A stretch of 64,000 bases of DNA, from contig CAWCCX010000011.1 of the NCBI GenBank assembly GCA_963794155.1, positions 1-64,000 on the forward strand, written 5' to 3'. The notes under the pieces were generated by a model. It ran no database searches and had not been told where the DNA came from. It saw only the letters and a list, made by a program, of their open reading frames with translations. Below, piece by piece: positions 34,700-43,613 of this stretch. This DNA comes from Roseiarcus sp963794155. Its GTDB lineage: Bacteria; Pseudomonadota; Alphaproteobacteria; Rhizobiales; Beijerinckiaceae. The position numbers and the translations under genes were made by a program. Each line of letters begins with the position of its first letter. Position 1 is the stretch's first letter.

Positions 34700-35956
34700 C
34701 TAACTTCCGAACCGCTCCGCCCGGAACGGAGCGGGGTCGACCATCGGCGTTTCGCCGGTCATGAGGTCCGCCAACAGGCGCCCGGTGACCGGCCCGAGGG
34801 TCAATCCCAGATGATGATGGCCGGAGTCGAGCCACAAGCCCGGCTTGCCCGGGAACGGCCCGATCACCGGGCGCATGTCCGGCAGGCAGGGGCGCCGGCC
34901 GAGCCAGGGCATAGACTCCTTGCGCGCCCCGATCGGAAAGAGTTCTCGGGCGAACGGCTCGACCCGGTCGAGCTGAGCGGGCGACGGCGGGTCGTCGCGC
35001 CGGGCGAATTCCGCTCCCGTCGTCAGACGCAGCCCCCGGATCATCGGAGTCACAAGATAGCCCCGCTCGAGATCGAGCACCGGGCGGGTGAGGCCGGCGT
35101 TGCCCTTGACCTCATAATGCATGTGGTAGCCGCGCTTGACGAAGAACGGCAGGCGAAGGCCGAGCGAGCGCGCCAGTTCATCCGACCATGGCCCCAGCGC
35201 GATCACCACGTCGCGGGCCGCGAGCCGGCCGGACGCCGTCTTGACCATCCAGCCTCCGCTCGCCGACTCGAGGCTTAGCGCGTCGCCCGTGTCCATCCGC
35301 CCGCCGCGCTTGATGAACAGGTCGAGGTAGCTCTGGGCGAGCCCCTGCGGGTCGGGCGTCGAGAGCGGATCGGCATAGTGAGCGCCGCCGATCGCCTTTT
35401 CGCTTAAGTTGGGTTCGAGTGCGATGAGCGCAGCCCGGTCGAGAAACGCCGGCTTGATCCCGTAAGGCTTCAGCTCCTCGGCTTCCCGCATCGCCATATC
35501 CTCGCCGCGGGCGCTGCGGAACGCCTTGATCCAGCCGCCTCGGCGCAGCAGAGCGTCGGCGCCCGCGGCTTCGGCCAGCTTCAGGTGCTCGGCGCTCGCG
35601 CGGGCGAGAAGCGGGGCCATCGCCCGCGCGGTCGCGTGCTTGCCCGCCGGCGTTGAGGCGGCGAAATAGCGAAAGACGGCTGACCCGATCGAGGGTAGGG
35701 CGCCATAGCGGATGTGGGCGCGCGGGTCGAGATTGAGCGCCCCTCGGGCGATCTCCCTGGGCGCGCGCGGAAAGACATAGGGCATGACCGCTTCGGTCTG
35801 GACGATGCCGGCGTTGCCGAAACTGGTCTCGCTCGCCGCCTTTGCATAGCGGTCGACGAGCGCGACCCGCCGGCCGCGCGCCTGAAGCGTAAGCGCTGCC
35901 GACACGCCGACAAATCCGGCGCCGAGCACGATCGCGTCGACGGTCTCAGCAGGCAT
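34700..35956 (-). CDS. FAD-dependent D-amino-acid dehydrogenase-like oxidoreductase
   Basis: The 418-aa DAO/DadA-family flavoprotein would oxidise a D-amino acid or similar amine to a keto acid. The N-terminus DAIVLGAGFVGVSAALTLQA is the FAD-binding Rossmann motif, followed by RVALVDRYAKAASETSFGNA, as in DadA. The middle has LARSLGLRLPFFVKRGYHMH. The C-terminal GLWLDSGHHHLGLTLGPVTG closes the flavin site. Length fits DadA (about 420-430). It is convergent with the folE unit and divergent from purB. The substrate cannot be decided from sequence. Confidence 0.85.
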   Translation of the reverse strand: MPAETVDAIVLGAGFVGVSAALTLQARGRRVALVDRYAKAASETSFGNAGIVQTEAVMPYVFPRAPREIARGALNLDPRAHIRYGALPSIGSAVFRYFAASTPAGKHATARAMAPLLARASAEHLKLAEAAGADALLRRGGWIKAFRSARGEDMAMREAEELKPYGIKPAFLDRAALIALEPNLSEKAIGGAHYADPLSTPDPQGLAQSYLDLFIKRGGRMDTGDALSLESASGGWMVKTASGRLAARDVVIALGPWSDELARSLGLRLPFFVKRGYHMHYEVKGNAGLTRPVLDLERGYLVTPMIRGLRLTTGAEFARRDDPPSPAQLDRVEPFARELFPIGARKESMPWLGRRPCLPDMRPVIGPFPGKPGLWLDSGHHHLGLTLGPVTGRLLADLMTGETPMVDPAPFRAERFGS

Positions 35957-35974
35957 GGGCGGCCTCGGATTGTA

Positions 35975-36045
35975 GCCGGGGTCGGGGACCCCGGCAGACG
36001 CGCTCAGCGAGCGCGTCTACAAGAGGCGCATACACGAAGCGCCTC
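35975..36045. repeat. three consecutive palindromes between dadA-like gene and purB
   Basis: Three perfect hairpins lie side by side: GCCGGGGTC/GACCCCGGC (35975-35995), AGACGCGCTC/GAGCGCGTCT (35996-36018) and GAGGCGC/GCGCCTC (36023-36045). The middle unit resembles the hairpin after purB at 37416. They look like REP-type intergenic repeats or part of a structured 5' leader of purB. Confidence 0.75.
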
Positions 36046-36108
36046 GCTTCTCGACCGCCGTTCCTATAGACCCCGCCCCGAAGGAACAACAGAAAGCGGC
36101 CGAGCCCA

Positions 36109-37416
36109 ATGATTCCCCGCTATTCCCGCCCCGAGATGACCCAGGTCTGGTCGCCCGAGACGCGGTTTCGCATCTGGTTCGAGATCGAGGCCGCGGCGGC
36201 CGAGGCGATGGCCGATATCGGCCTCATTCCGAAGGAGGCGGCGAGGTCGATCCGCAAGAAGGGGAACAAGGCCAAGTTTGACGTCGCGCGGATCGACGAG
36301 ATCGAGAAGACGACCAAGCACGACGTCATCGCCTTCCTCACCCATCTCGCCGAACTGATCGGCCCCGAGGCGCGGTTCGTCCATTTGGGGCTTACCAGTT
36401 CGGACGTGCTCGACACCTGCCTTGCGGTCCAGCTCAGACGGGCGGCGGACATCCTGATCGCCGACGTCGACGCGCTGCTTGCAGCGCTCAGGCGCCGCGC
36501 CTTCGAGCACAAAATGACCCCGACGATCGGCCGTTCGCATGGCGTCCACGCCGAGCCGACCACCTTCGGTCTCAAGCTCGCCTACGCTTATGCCGAATTT
36601 GCCCGCGCCCGGGCGCGGCTCGTCGCGGCGCGGGAGGAGATTTCGACCGCGGCGATCTCCGGCGCGGTCGGCACCTTCGCCAATATCGACCCGAGGGTCG
36701 AGAGCCATGTGGCGGCGAAACTCGGCCTGAAGGTGGAGCCGATCTCGACCCAGGTGATCCCGCGCGACCGGCACGCCGCGTTCTTCGCCGCGCTCGCCGT
36801 GGTCGCCTCCTCGGTCGAGCGGCTCGCGACCGAGATCCGCCACCTCCAGCGCACCGAGGTGATGGAGGCGGAGGAATTCTTCGCCGAAGGCCAGAAGGGC
36901 TCGTCCTCCATGCCGCACAAGCGCAATCCGGTGCTGGCCGAGAACCTCACCGGCCTCGCCCGCATGGTGCGCTCGGCCGTGATCCCGGCGCTCGAGGACG
37001 TCGCGCTATGGCACGAGCGCGACATCTCCCATTCCTCGGTCGAGCGGATGATCGGCCCCGACGCGACGATCACCCTTGATTTCGCGCTGGCGCGGCTCGC
37101 CGGCGTGATCGACAAGCTCATCGTCTATCCCGAAACCATGCTGAGGAACCTCGACCGCCTCGGCGGCCTGATCCATTCGCAGCGGGTGCTGCTGGCGCTG
37201 ACCCAGAAGGACGTCTCGCGCGAGGACGCCTATGCGATCGTCCAGCGCAACGCGATGCGCGCCTGGCGCGGCGAAGGAGAGTTCCTGAAGCTCCTCAAAG
37301 CCGACAAGGCGGTCGCCAAAGCGTTGAGCGTAAAGGAGCTCGAGGCCTTGTTCGACCTCGGCTATCACCTGAAACAGGCGGATGCGATTTTCGCTCGGGT
37401 GTTCGGAGCGTTGTAG
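36109..37416 (+). CDS. purB: adenylosuccinate lyase
   Basis: PurB catalyses two steps of purine synthesis: release of fumarate from SAICAR and from adenylosuccinate. The 435-aa protein starts MIPRYSRPEMTQVWSPETRF, typical of the family. It has KHDVIAFLTHLAELIGPEAR, HLGLTSSDVLDTCLAVQL, the catalytic His region TIGRSHGVHAEPTTFGLKLA and the signature GSSSMPHKRNPVLAENLTGL, then DISHSSVERMIGPDATITLD. Length and start are normal. A hairpin overlaps the stop codon. Confidence 0.97.
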   Translation: MIPRYSRPEMTQVWSPETRFRIWFEIEAAAAEAMADIGLIPKEAARSIRKKGNKAKFDVARIDEIEKTTKHDVIAFLTHLAELIGPEARFVHLGLTSSDVLDTCLAVQLRRAADILIADVDALLAALRRRAFEHKMTPTIGRSHGVHAEPTTFGLKLAYAYAEFARARARLVAAREEISTAAISGAVGTFANIDPRVESHVAAKLGLKVEPISTQVIPRDRHAAFFAALAVVASSVERLATEIRHLQRTEVMEAEEFFAEGQKGSSSMPHKRNPVLAENLTGLARMVRSAVIPALEDVALWHERDISHSSVERMIGPDATITLDFALARLAGVIDKLIVYPETMLRNLDRLGGLIHSQRVLLALTQKDVSREDAYAIVQRNAMRAWRGEGEFLKLLKADKAVAKALSVKELEALFDLGYHLKQADAIFARVFGAL

Positions 37417-37436
37417 ACGCGGTCGCCGACCGCGTC
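37416..37436 (+). terminator. hairpin directly after purB
   Basis: GACGCGGTC and GACCGCGTC pair around GCC, beginning at the last base of the purB stop codon; AGACC/GGTCT follows at 37451-37463. There is no T run. It may be a repeat unit serving as terminator. Confidence 0.5.
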
Positions 37437-37512
37437 CTGTCATTGCCGGCAGACCGAAGGTCTGACCGGGAATCGACCGACGCCCAGCGCCGCAACCGGA
37501 TACGCGCTCCGC

Positions 37513-38373
37513 CTAAAGCTTGAGATCGATCCCGATTTCGCGCTTGATCCGCGCCAGGAATTCCTCGTCGCTCTCGGCACCTTCCTGAATGACCTGTTCG
37601 TCGGTCTTGCTCGCCCTGCGCTTCAAAATCGGCTCAGCGTCCGGCCCGGCCGGGTAGCGAAGCTGCCAGCTGTCGCCGTCGACGATGTCTCGAATCAGGT
37701 CGCCGACGACAGAGGGTGGGGTTGGGTTGGCGAGCGCGGCGGCGAACATGGCCCCGAGCCGCCGCCCGTGCGGATAGTGACTGTGCGGCGGCGGCGGGGC
37801 CCCCTTGGTGAAGATCGGCGTGGCGATGACTCCAGGCTCCACAATCGCAACGCGAACGTTGAACGCCCGCATCTCCTGGGCAAGGACCTCGCTCAGCGCC
37901 TCGAAGGCCCATTTCGACGCGGCGTAACTCGCCATCGGCGGGATTGCCGTGCGGCCAGCGATCGAAGTGACGTTGACGATGGTCCCTTTGCGCCCTTCAC
38001 GCATGCTCCCGACCACCGCCTTGATGCAGCGAAGACCGCCGAAGAAATTCGTTTCCATCACCCGGCGAAACAGGTCGAGCGTCGTCTCTTCCACCGGGCC
38101 GCCGCCGGGGATGCCGGCGTTGTTCACCAGGACGTCGATCGGTCCGTGTTCGGCGACAACTTTGGCGAAGCCCTCGCGCACCGAGGCGTCGTCGTCGACG
38201 TCGAGCGCGACCAGGTGAATCGGAAGCTTTTCTTTCTCGGCGATTTTGCGCAAGTCCGCCCCGCGGTCCAGGTTGCGCATTGTTGCGGCCACGGAATGTC
38301 CGGCGCGGGCGAGCGCAACGGCCGTCGCGAAACCGATGCCGGTGCTCGTGCCTGTGACCAAAGCCAGAGCCAT
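37513..38373 (-). CDS. short-chain dehydrogenase/reductase (classical SDR)
   Basis: The 286-aa NAD(P)-dependent oxidoreductase has cofactor motif ALVTGTSTGIGFATAVALAR, the structural DVLVNNAGIPGGGPVEETTL and catalytic residues in VNVTSIAGRTAIPPMASYAA followed by SKWAFEALSEVLAQEM (Ser, Tyr, Lys all present). ATG 38373 is chosen because it begins MALALVTG, the usual distance from the glycine motif. The C-terminal tail (KTDEQVIQEGAESDEEFLAR) is acidic and unconserved. It is 171 bases from the carnitine cluster, so membership of that operon is doubtful, and the substrate is unknown. Confidence 0.88.
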   Translation of the reverse strand: MALALVTGTSTGIGFATAVALARAGHSVAATMRNLDRGADLRKIAEKEKLPIHLVALDVDDDASVREGFAKVVAEHGPIDVLVNNAGIPGGGPVEETTLDLFRRVMETNFFGGLRCIKAVVGSMREGRKGTIVNVTSIAGRTAIPPMASYAASKWAFEALSEVLAQEMRAFNVRVAIVEPGVIATPIFTKGAPPPPHSHYPHGRRLGAMFAAALANPTPPSVVGDLIRDIVDGDSWQLRYPAGPDAEPILKRRASKTDEQVIQEGAESDEEFLARIKREIGIDLKL

Positions 38374-38544
38374 GTCGCGTCCCCGTTCCCCCGAGCCGTC
38401 ACGGAAGGGTGCGGCCGGCGCCACTTCCGCACAAGTTCATCGCCCGGTCAAATTCCAGCGCGGATTTGGGGAGAAAGGCCGGGCGGGCTTCCGGGCGCGG
38501 CTCCTCGCGTTGGCTTTCCTTCCGGCGGACCGGGGCGCCCTCCT

Positions 38545-39033
38545 TCAGCCCTTGCGCTTGAGCGCGACGCCCGCGCCGGCGGAGGGCGGATGGGGCAGGC
38601 CGCTTTGGGCCTTGGCGAGGGCTTCGAGCGCGGCTCTGGTCTCGTGGCCCCACGGCGCGGCGCGCGCGCCCGCTTCGCCCTGAGCGACCGAGATCAGGAG
38701 TTGCTCGGAGGCGGCGAGGCGCTCGCCGCCGCTTGAGGTCATGTTAAGCCAGACGCGCATGCGCTTGTCGTCATGCTCAAGCAGATGGCAGGTGACGGCG
38801 AGGGCGTCGCCCTCCTTCGCCTCCTTGAAATAATGCAGCATCACCTGCAGCGTATAGATGGATTGGCCACTCTTTCTGCGCCCGGCGGCGTCGAGGCCGA
38901 TGCGGTCCATCAGCGCGTCGCCAGCGCGACTGAAGACAAGCGCGTAGGCCGCATCGTTCATATGGCCGTTGTAGTCGACCCATTCGCTGACCACGGTCGC
39001 TTCGAGCACCGGAAGCGCTAAGCCGCGCCGCAT
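38545..39033 (-). CDS. cdhB: acyl-CoA thioesterase, probably betainyl-CoA thioesterase
   Basis: The 162-aa hotdog-fold thioesterase carries EWVDYNGHMNDAAYALVFSR, the D-Y-N-G-H-M active-site block of 4HBT-type enzymes, then LHYFKEAKEGDALAVTCHLL and DDKRMRVWLNMTSSGGERLA. In L-carnitine catabolism such an enzyme hydrolyses betainyl-CoA to glycine betaine. The assignment rests on its place 21 bases after the carnitine dehydrogenase and on the BKACE gene upstream; without them only thioesterase could be said. Confidence 0.82.
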   Translation of the reverse strand: MRRGLALPVLEATVVSEWVDYNGHMNDAAYALVFSRAGDALMDRIGLDAAGRRKSGQSIYTLQVMLHYFKEAKEGDALAVTCHLLEHDDKRMRVWLNMTSSGGERLAASEQLLISVAQGEAGARAAPWGHETRAALEALAKAQSGLPHPPSAGAGVALKRKG

Positions 39034-39054
39034 GGCGTTCCCCCGAAGAAATTA

Positions 39055-40014
39055 TCAGAGCCGGCCCGGACGGCCTTCCGCCTCGGGCCAGTATTTCTGC
39101 ACCAGCGCGAGGAGTTCGACAAGGAATTCGTCGCGCCGCGCCTCAAGCTCCCTGATCGAGCGGCCGGCGGCCTGATCGGCGCAGCCGTCGGCGACCTTGT
39201 CGATGAGAGCATCGGTCAATTCGGGCGCGACCAGCTTCGTCCATGGCAGCTTCAGCGCCGGGCCGAACTGCTGCAGCATATGGCGCATGCCCCCCTCTCC
39301 CCCAGCGAGATGGAAGGTCAGAAATGTGCCCATCAGCGGCCAGCGAAGGCCGCAGCCGTAAACGACTGCGGCGTCGACCTCCTCGGTGGTGGCGATGTCG
39401 TCGTTGACCAGCCACAACGCCTCGCGCCACAAAGCCTCCATCAGCCGGTCGGCGATGAAGCCGACGATCTCCTTGCGCACCGGCAGGGGGCGCATACCGA
39501 GCGAGCGGTAAAATGCCGCGGCCCTTTCGATGGTCGCGGGCGCGGTTCTCTCGCCGCCCACCAGCTCCACGAGCGGCAGCAGATAGACCGGATTGAACGG
39601 ATGGCCGACGAGCATCCGTTCGGGCCGGGTCATCCGCTCGGCGAGGATGGTCGGAAGCAGCCCGGAGGTCGACGAGGCGACGATGGCGTCAGGATTGGCG
39701 GCGTCCATGCGGGCGAGCAGGTCCTGCTTGAGGGCCTCGCGTTCGGGAGCGTTCTCCTGAATGAAGTCGGCGCCGGCCACGCAATCCTCCAGCCTCTCGT
39801 GAAAGGTGAGCCGCGAAGGGCTCGCGTCTTGAGCGATTCCCCGGCGGGCGATCGCCGGCCACGCCGTATCGATGGCGGCGAACGCCTTGCTCCGGGCGTC
39901 GGGGGCCGGGTCCCACGCGTCGACGTCGAGGCCCGCGCCGAGGAACCGGGTCGCCCAGCCAGACCCGATCACGCCCGCGCCAACAATTGCGATCCGTTCG
40001 ACTGTGGGAGCCAT
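39055..40014 (-). CDS. cdhA: L-carnitine dehydrogenase (3-hydroxyacyl-CoA dehydrogenase fold)
   Basis: This enzyme oxidises L-carnitine to 3-dehydrocarnitine with NAD+. The 319-aa protein has the Rossmann motif RIAIVGAGVIGSGWATRFLG, ADFIQENAPEREALKQDLLA, SSTSGLLPTILAERMTRPER and VGHPFNPVYLLPLVELVGGE (catalytic His). The C-terminal domain has GFIADRLMEALWREALWLVN and GCGLRWPLMGTFLTFHLAGG. The length matches the roughly 320-aa carnitine dehydrogenases. The frame is open far upstream, but that part is the shadow of the transporter gene. It is the third gene of the cluster read leftward. Confidence 0.88.
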   Translation of the reverse strand: MAPTVERIAIVGAGVIGSGWATRFLGAGLDVDAWDPAPDARSKAFAAIDTAWPAIARRGIAQDASPSRLTFHERLEDCVAGADFIQENAPEREALKQDLLARMDAANPDAIVASSTSGLLPTILAERMTRPERMLVGHPFNPVYLLPLVELVGGERTAPATIERAAAFYRSLGMRPLPVRKEIVGFIADRLMEALWREALWLVNDDIATTEEVDAAVVYGCGLRWPLMGTFLTFHLAGGEGGMRHMLQQFGPALKLPWTKLVAPELTDALIDKVADGCADQAAGRSIRELEARRDEFLVELLALVQKYWPEAEGRPGRL

Positions 40015-40061
40015 TACCTGCCTGCCTCTTTTCAGTGTCGCTGATTTTGCCTCAATGCGTC

Positions 40062-41042
40062 TCACGTCGTCGTCGCGGGCATCCGCGAGCTGGGCCCGGC
40101 GGCGGCCATCGAAACGACCGCGCCAAGAATGATCGCGCCGCCGATCACTGTCGCCGCGGCGGGCGTTTCGCCGAAAGCCAGCCATACCCAGATCGGTCCG
40201 AAGATCGTCTCCGTTTGCGCCAACACGGTCTGCCCGGCCGCCGGCACATGCGGGGCGCCGCGCAGGAACAGCGTGAACCCCAGCCCCATGACCAAGAAGC
40301 CGGCCGCGAACGCCGCGAGCACGCCGGACGGCGAGGGGAGCAGGGTGACGCCCTTCGCAAGGCAGACGCCCGCCGACAAAGCGCAGGCGATCAGCCCATA
40401 GGCGAATACCGCCGGCGAATAGTCGCGAAGAGGTCCATAACGCATGGCGACGCTGGCGCCGGCGAATCCGAGCGCGGTGAGGACGGCGGCGATGTTGCCC
40501 GCGAGATGGCCGGCTTCGAACGCCCCGCCGACGATGACGGCGAGGCCGGCGAGACCGAGCGCAATCGATGCGGCCTGACGCAGGCTCAACCGCTCGCCGA
40601 GAAAGACATAGCCGAACAACGCCGCGAGGAGCGGCGCGCAAGAGGAAAGAAAGAGCGCGTTCGCGACGGTCGTCGTCTTCATGGCGAAGATAAACGCGAT
40701 CGAAGAGAGGCAAAGTGACAGCGCGACAATCACCCCGACCCTCCCGGTCGCGATGAAGCGCGCCAGGAGCGGTCCGGCGCCTCGGGCCCGCAAAATAATG
40801 GCGAAGGCGCAGGCGATGCCAAGGTTGCGCCACACCAGGAACTGCCAGGAATTGAGATTCGGCGCGAGCCGCAGGAAGATCCCGGTAAAGCTCCAAGAAA
40901 GTCCCGCGGCGAGAACATATAGCGCGCCAACCAGGTATCCGCGCCCCGGCGCTGCTTGGGCCTCAGCGACGCTCATATCGGATTTGTCAGGATCGGCCCG
41001 GCCCGCAGTCCTTCGCCTGAAACCTGCCGCCGCATCATTCAC
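40062..41042 (-). CDS. EamA/DMT-family transporter
   Basis: The 326-aa protein has ten predicted helices in two EamA repeats, for example ALYVLAAGLSWSFTGIFLRL and, in the second half, AGQTVLAQTETIFGPIWVWL with FGETPAAATVIGGAIILGAV. DMT transporters move metabolites across the inner membrane. The GTG start overlaps the stop of the cleavage-enzyme gene (GTGA), so the two are translationally coupled, suggesting uptake or export of carnitine, betaine or an intermediate. A start further in at MSVAEAQ is also possible. The substrate is inference. Confidence 0.85.
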   Translation of the reverse strand: MNDAAAGFRRRTAGRADPDKSDMSVAEAQAAPGRGYLVGALYVLAAGLSWSFTGIFLRLAPNLNSWQFLVWRNLGIACAFAIILRARGAGPLLARFIATGRVGVIVALSLCLSSIAFIFAMKTTTVANALFLSSCAPLLAALFGYVFLGERLSLRQAASIALGLAGLAVIVGGAFEAGHLAGNIAAVLTALGFAGASVAMRYGPLRDYSPAVFAYGLIACALSAGVCLAKGVTLLPSPSGVLAAFAAGFLVMGLGFTLFLRGAPHVPAAGQTVLAQTETIFGPIWVWLAFGETPAAATVIGGAIILGAVVSMAAAGPSSRMPATTT

Positions 41043-41920
41043 TTCTGTTTCTTGAGACCGAGCCTGGCGCGCGCTTCGGCGGGAGTGCAGACGGACGCGC
41101 CCATTCGCTCGACGATCTCCCGCGCCCGCTTGACCAGCGCGCCGTTGCTCGCCGGCACGCCGCGGTCAAGCCAGAGGTTGTCCTCGAGCCCAACCCGCAC
41201 ATGGCCGCCGAGCAGAACCGCCTGGGCGGCGAACGGCATCTGCATCCGGCCGATGGCGAAGCCGGCCCAGTTGGCCCCGGCCGGCAGATGGCCTCGCATC
41301 GCCAGCATCGCTTCGGTGGTCGCCTCCGCCCCCCAGGGAATGCCGAGGCAGAGCTGAAAGAGCGGCGGCGGGTCGATCAGCCCCTCGGCGATGAGCTGCT
41401 TGGCGAGCCAGATATGGCCGAGCTCGAAGCACTCGATCTCCGGCTTGACCCCTGCCGCCTGGATGCGCCGCGCCATCTCGCGCAACACATCGGCGGTCGC
41501 CAGAAAAGCGCCGTCGCCGAAGTTGAGCGAGCCGCAATCGAGGGTGCAGATCTCGGGCCTGAGCGCCTCGACATGGGCGACGCGCTCGGCCGCGCCCGCC
41601 ATGTCGGTGCGGGGGCTGCCCGACGCCGGATTGGCGGGATCGAAGAAAAAATCGCCGCCCATTCCAGCGGTAAGATTGATGACGACGTCGGCGCCCGATG
41701 AGCGGATGAGATCGACTGTCTCGCGGTAGAGCTTAGAATCGCGCGCGGCCTTCCCGCTCTTCGGATCGCGCACATGCAGGTGTACGATCGCCGCGCCCGC
41801 CGCGTGGGCCTCGAGCGCCGAATCGGCGATCTGGCGCGGCGTCACCGGAATCGCCGGATGCTTGCCGACGGTGTCGCCGGCGCCGGTCACGGCGCAGGAA
41901 ATGATGACGTTCGTGTTCAA
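41039..41920 (-). CDS. cdhC: beta-keto acid cleavage enzyme (BKACE), probably 3-dehydrocarnitine cleavage
   Basis: BKACE enzymes use acetyl-CoA to cleave a beta-keto acid to acetoacetate plus a CoA ester; on 3-dehydrocarnitine the CoA ester is betainyl-CoA. The 293-aa protein begins NVIISCAVTGAGDTVGKHPA and has the zinc-binding AAIVHLHVRDPKSGKAARD, DVVINLTAGMGGDFFFDPA, TLDCGSLNFGDGAFLAT and ECFELGHIWLAKQLIAEGLI. Its linkage to a carnitine dehydrogenase and a thioesterase points to the carnitine branch rather than lysine fermentation. It is first in the leftward operon and divergent from the flavoprotein gene (247 bp between). Confidence 0.87.
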   Translation of the reverse strand: MNTNVIISCAVTGAGDTVGKHPAIPVTPRQIADSALEAHAAGAAIVHLHVRDPKSGKAARDSKLYRETVDLIRSSGADVVINLTAGMGGDFFFDPANPASGSPRTDMAGAAERVAHVEALRPEICTLDCGSLNFGDGAFLATADVLREMARRIQAAGVKPEIECFELGHIWLAKQLIAEGLIDPPPLFQLCLGIPWGAEATTEAMLAMRGHLPAGANWAGFAIGRMQMPFAAQAVLLGGHVRVGLEDNLWLDRGVPASNGALVKRAREIVERMGASVCTPAEARARLGLKKQK

Positions 41921-42167
41921 GCTTCCCCCTCGCAGCCTTCAGGCGACTGTGCGCCACGGCGGCGGGAGGCGCAAGGTTTCGCGACCTCCACGCTTTCGCT
42001 CGGCGCCGCTCGGCAATCCGATAAGGACACGCTTTCAGCCGGGCATAGGCGGCGCCGGAGAGGCGAAACGGCGACCCCGCGGATCGGGCTGTCGCCCAAC
42101 CTTTCGATCTCAGGCGTCGCAATGTATATCTCGACGGAGCCGCTTCCTCCCTTGAGAGACCGAAGGA

Positions 42168-43511
42168 ATGACGAAGCTCGGAGGAACCGCCATTGTGGCG
42201 GGGCGAAGTATGGCCGGGCTCGCTGCGGCGGCCGCAGTCGCCAAGCGCTTTGATCGCGTCCTAATTTTGGACAGGGATGATTTGCCAGCCGGTCCGGATC
42301 CACGCGTCGGGGTCGGGCAGGGTCATCACCTGCACAATTTGTTGAAGGGAGGGGAACTCTCGATCGAAAAGCTCCTCCCGGGAGCCTGCGCCGAGCTCAT
42401 GGCTCAAGTCGCAGTGCCGGTACGCTCCGGCATCGACATCAGGATCAGCGACCATGGCGAAAGATTGCCCAGGCGCGATCTTGGCTACGACAATATTTGC
42501 GCGTCGCGCCCGCTCATCGAGCATGTCGTGGCGCGGCGCCTCATGCAGGAGTCGAACGTCGAAGTGCGTCCGGCGACAAGTCTGGAGAACCTCGTCTTCA
42601 CCGGCGAGGGGCGTGTCTGCGCCGTCATGGCGCAAACAATCGGGAAGGCGCCCGAGCGCGTGAACGCGGATCTCGTGGTCGATTGCACCGGTCATCTGTC
42701 GAAAGCGACTGATATCCTGTCGGCCGGCGTCGCTCACACAGTTCCGACATTCAGGATCAATATCGGAATTTCGTACACGAGCGCGATTTACGACGCGCCG
42801 GATGGAGCGGCCGACGGAAGCAAGGGGTTTGTCGTCTTGCCGTCGCCGCCAAACAAACGCGGCGCTTTCGTGAGCCTGATCGAGGATGGCAAGTGGCTGG
42901 TTTCGCTGCACACGCGGTTCGAAAGGAAACTGCCGGCGACACAGGAGGAGATGATCGAATTCGCGAGCGAGATCGAGACGCCCGACGCCGCTGACTTCCT
43001 CAAGCAAGCCAAGGTTCTGACGCCGATACGTTCCTTCCGTAAACCGGAGGCGGCGTGGCGGCGTTTCAACAAGGTGGCGAACTTGCCCGATGGATTTCTG
43101 CTGGTCGGAGATTCCATGGCCAGTTTCAATCCAATCTTTGGCCAGGGCATGTCGACCGCGTGGCTCGAGGCGGTCGCGCTGGAGGAACTATTGAGCCAAC
43201 GCGCCGCCGCCAAGCGTGGTCTCGAAGGACTGGCGAGCGAATATTTTCCTGAGGCCGCGCGGATCTGCAAAGAAGCCTGGAGCGGCAGCACGCTGGTCGA
43301 TTCGGCCTATCCGGAAGTGACCGGCGACCTGCACCCGGGATCCAAACAGGCCGTCATCTATCTGCGCGCGTTGCGGATGCTTCTGGCGGACGATCCTGAA
43401 CTTCACGCGGACTACATTGGCACGGGCCAAATGACGACGCCGGGCGCCGTGCTCAGGCGGCCGGACCGGATGCAGCGCGTAATGGCGGCGATGGCGACGC
43501 TGAGATCGTGA
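42168..43511 (+). CDS. FAD-dependent oxidoreductase (UbiH/geranylgeranyl-reductase-like)
   Basis: The 447-aa flavoprotein has an N-terminal FAD-binding fold (GTAIVAGRSMAGLAAAAAVA) with S in place of one usual Gly. HLHNLLKGGELSIEKLLPGA follows, and the second FAD site is FLLVGDSMASFNPIFGQGMS. This is the group of class A monooxygenases and related reductases acting on large hydrophobic substrates. I cannot assign a substrate. It is divergent from the carnitine cluster and ends at a strong bidirectional terminator. No ferredoxin or other partner gene is nearby. Confidence 0.78.
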   Translation: MTKLGGTAIVAGRSMAGLAAAAAVAKRFDRVLILDRDDLPAGPDPRVGVGQGHHLHNLLKGGELSIEKLLPGACAELMAQVAVPVRSGIDIRISDHGERLPRRDLGYDNICASRPLIEHVVARRLMQESNVEVRPATSLENLVFTGEGRVCAVMAQTIGKAPERVNADLVVDCTGHLSKATDILSAGVAHTVPTFRINIGISYTSAIYDAPDGAADGSKGFVVLPSPPNKRGAFVSLIEDGKWLVSLHTRFERKLPATQEEMIEFASEIETPDAADFLKQAKVLTPIRSFRKPEAAWRRFNKVANLPDGFLLVGDSMASFNPIFGQGMSTAWLEAVALEELLSQRAAAKRGLEGLASEYFPEAARICKEAWSGSTLVDSAYPEVTGDLHPGSKQAVIYLRALRMLLADDPELHADYIGTGQMTTPGAVLRRPDRMQRVMAAMATLRS

Positions 43512-43546
43512 AACTATCGAGCGCGCCCCGGCTTCGCCAAAAATGG

Positions 43547-43578
43547 AAGACGCGGCCGAGGGGGACCGGCCGCGTCTT
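43547..43578. terminator. bidirectional terminator between convergent genes
   Basis: AAGACGCGGCC and GGCCGCGTCTT form an 11-bp perfect stem with a 10-base loop between the flavoprotein gene (plus) and the Spy-like gene (minus). It has A-rich and T-containing flanks, so it can serve both. Confidence 0.75.
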
Positions 43579-43613
43579 CGCTTCGCCGAGGCTGATAAAC
43601 GCTTGCCCCGGGA

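Noticed and set aside
40015..40896. Upstream extension of the carnitine dehydrogenase frame
   Set aside because: Arg-rich shadow of the transporter gene; ATG 40014 gives the normal protein start.
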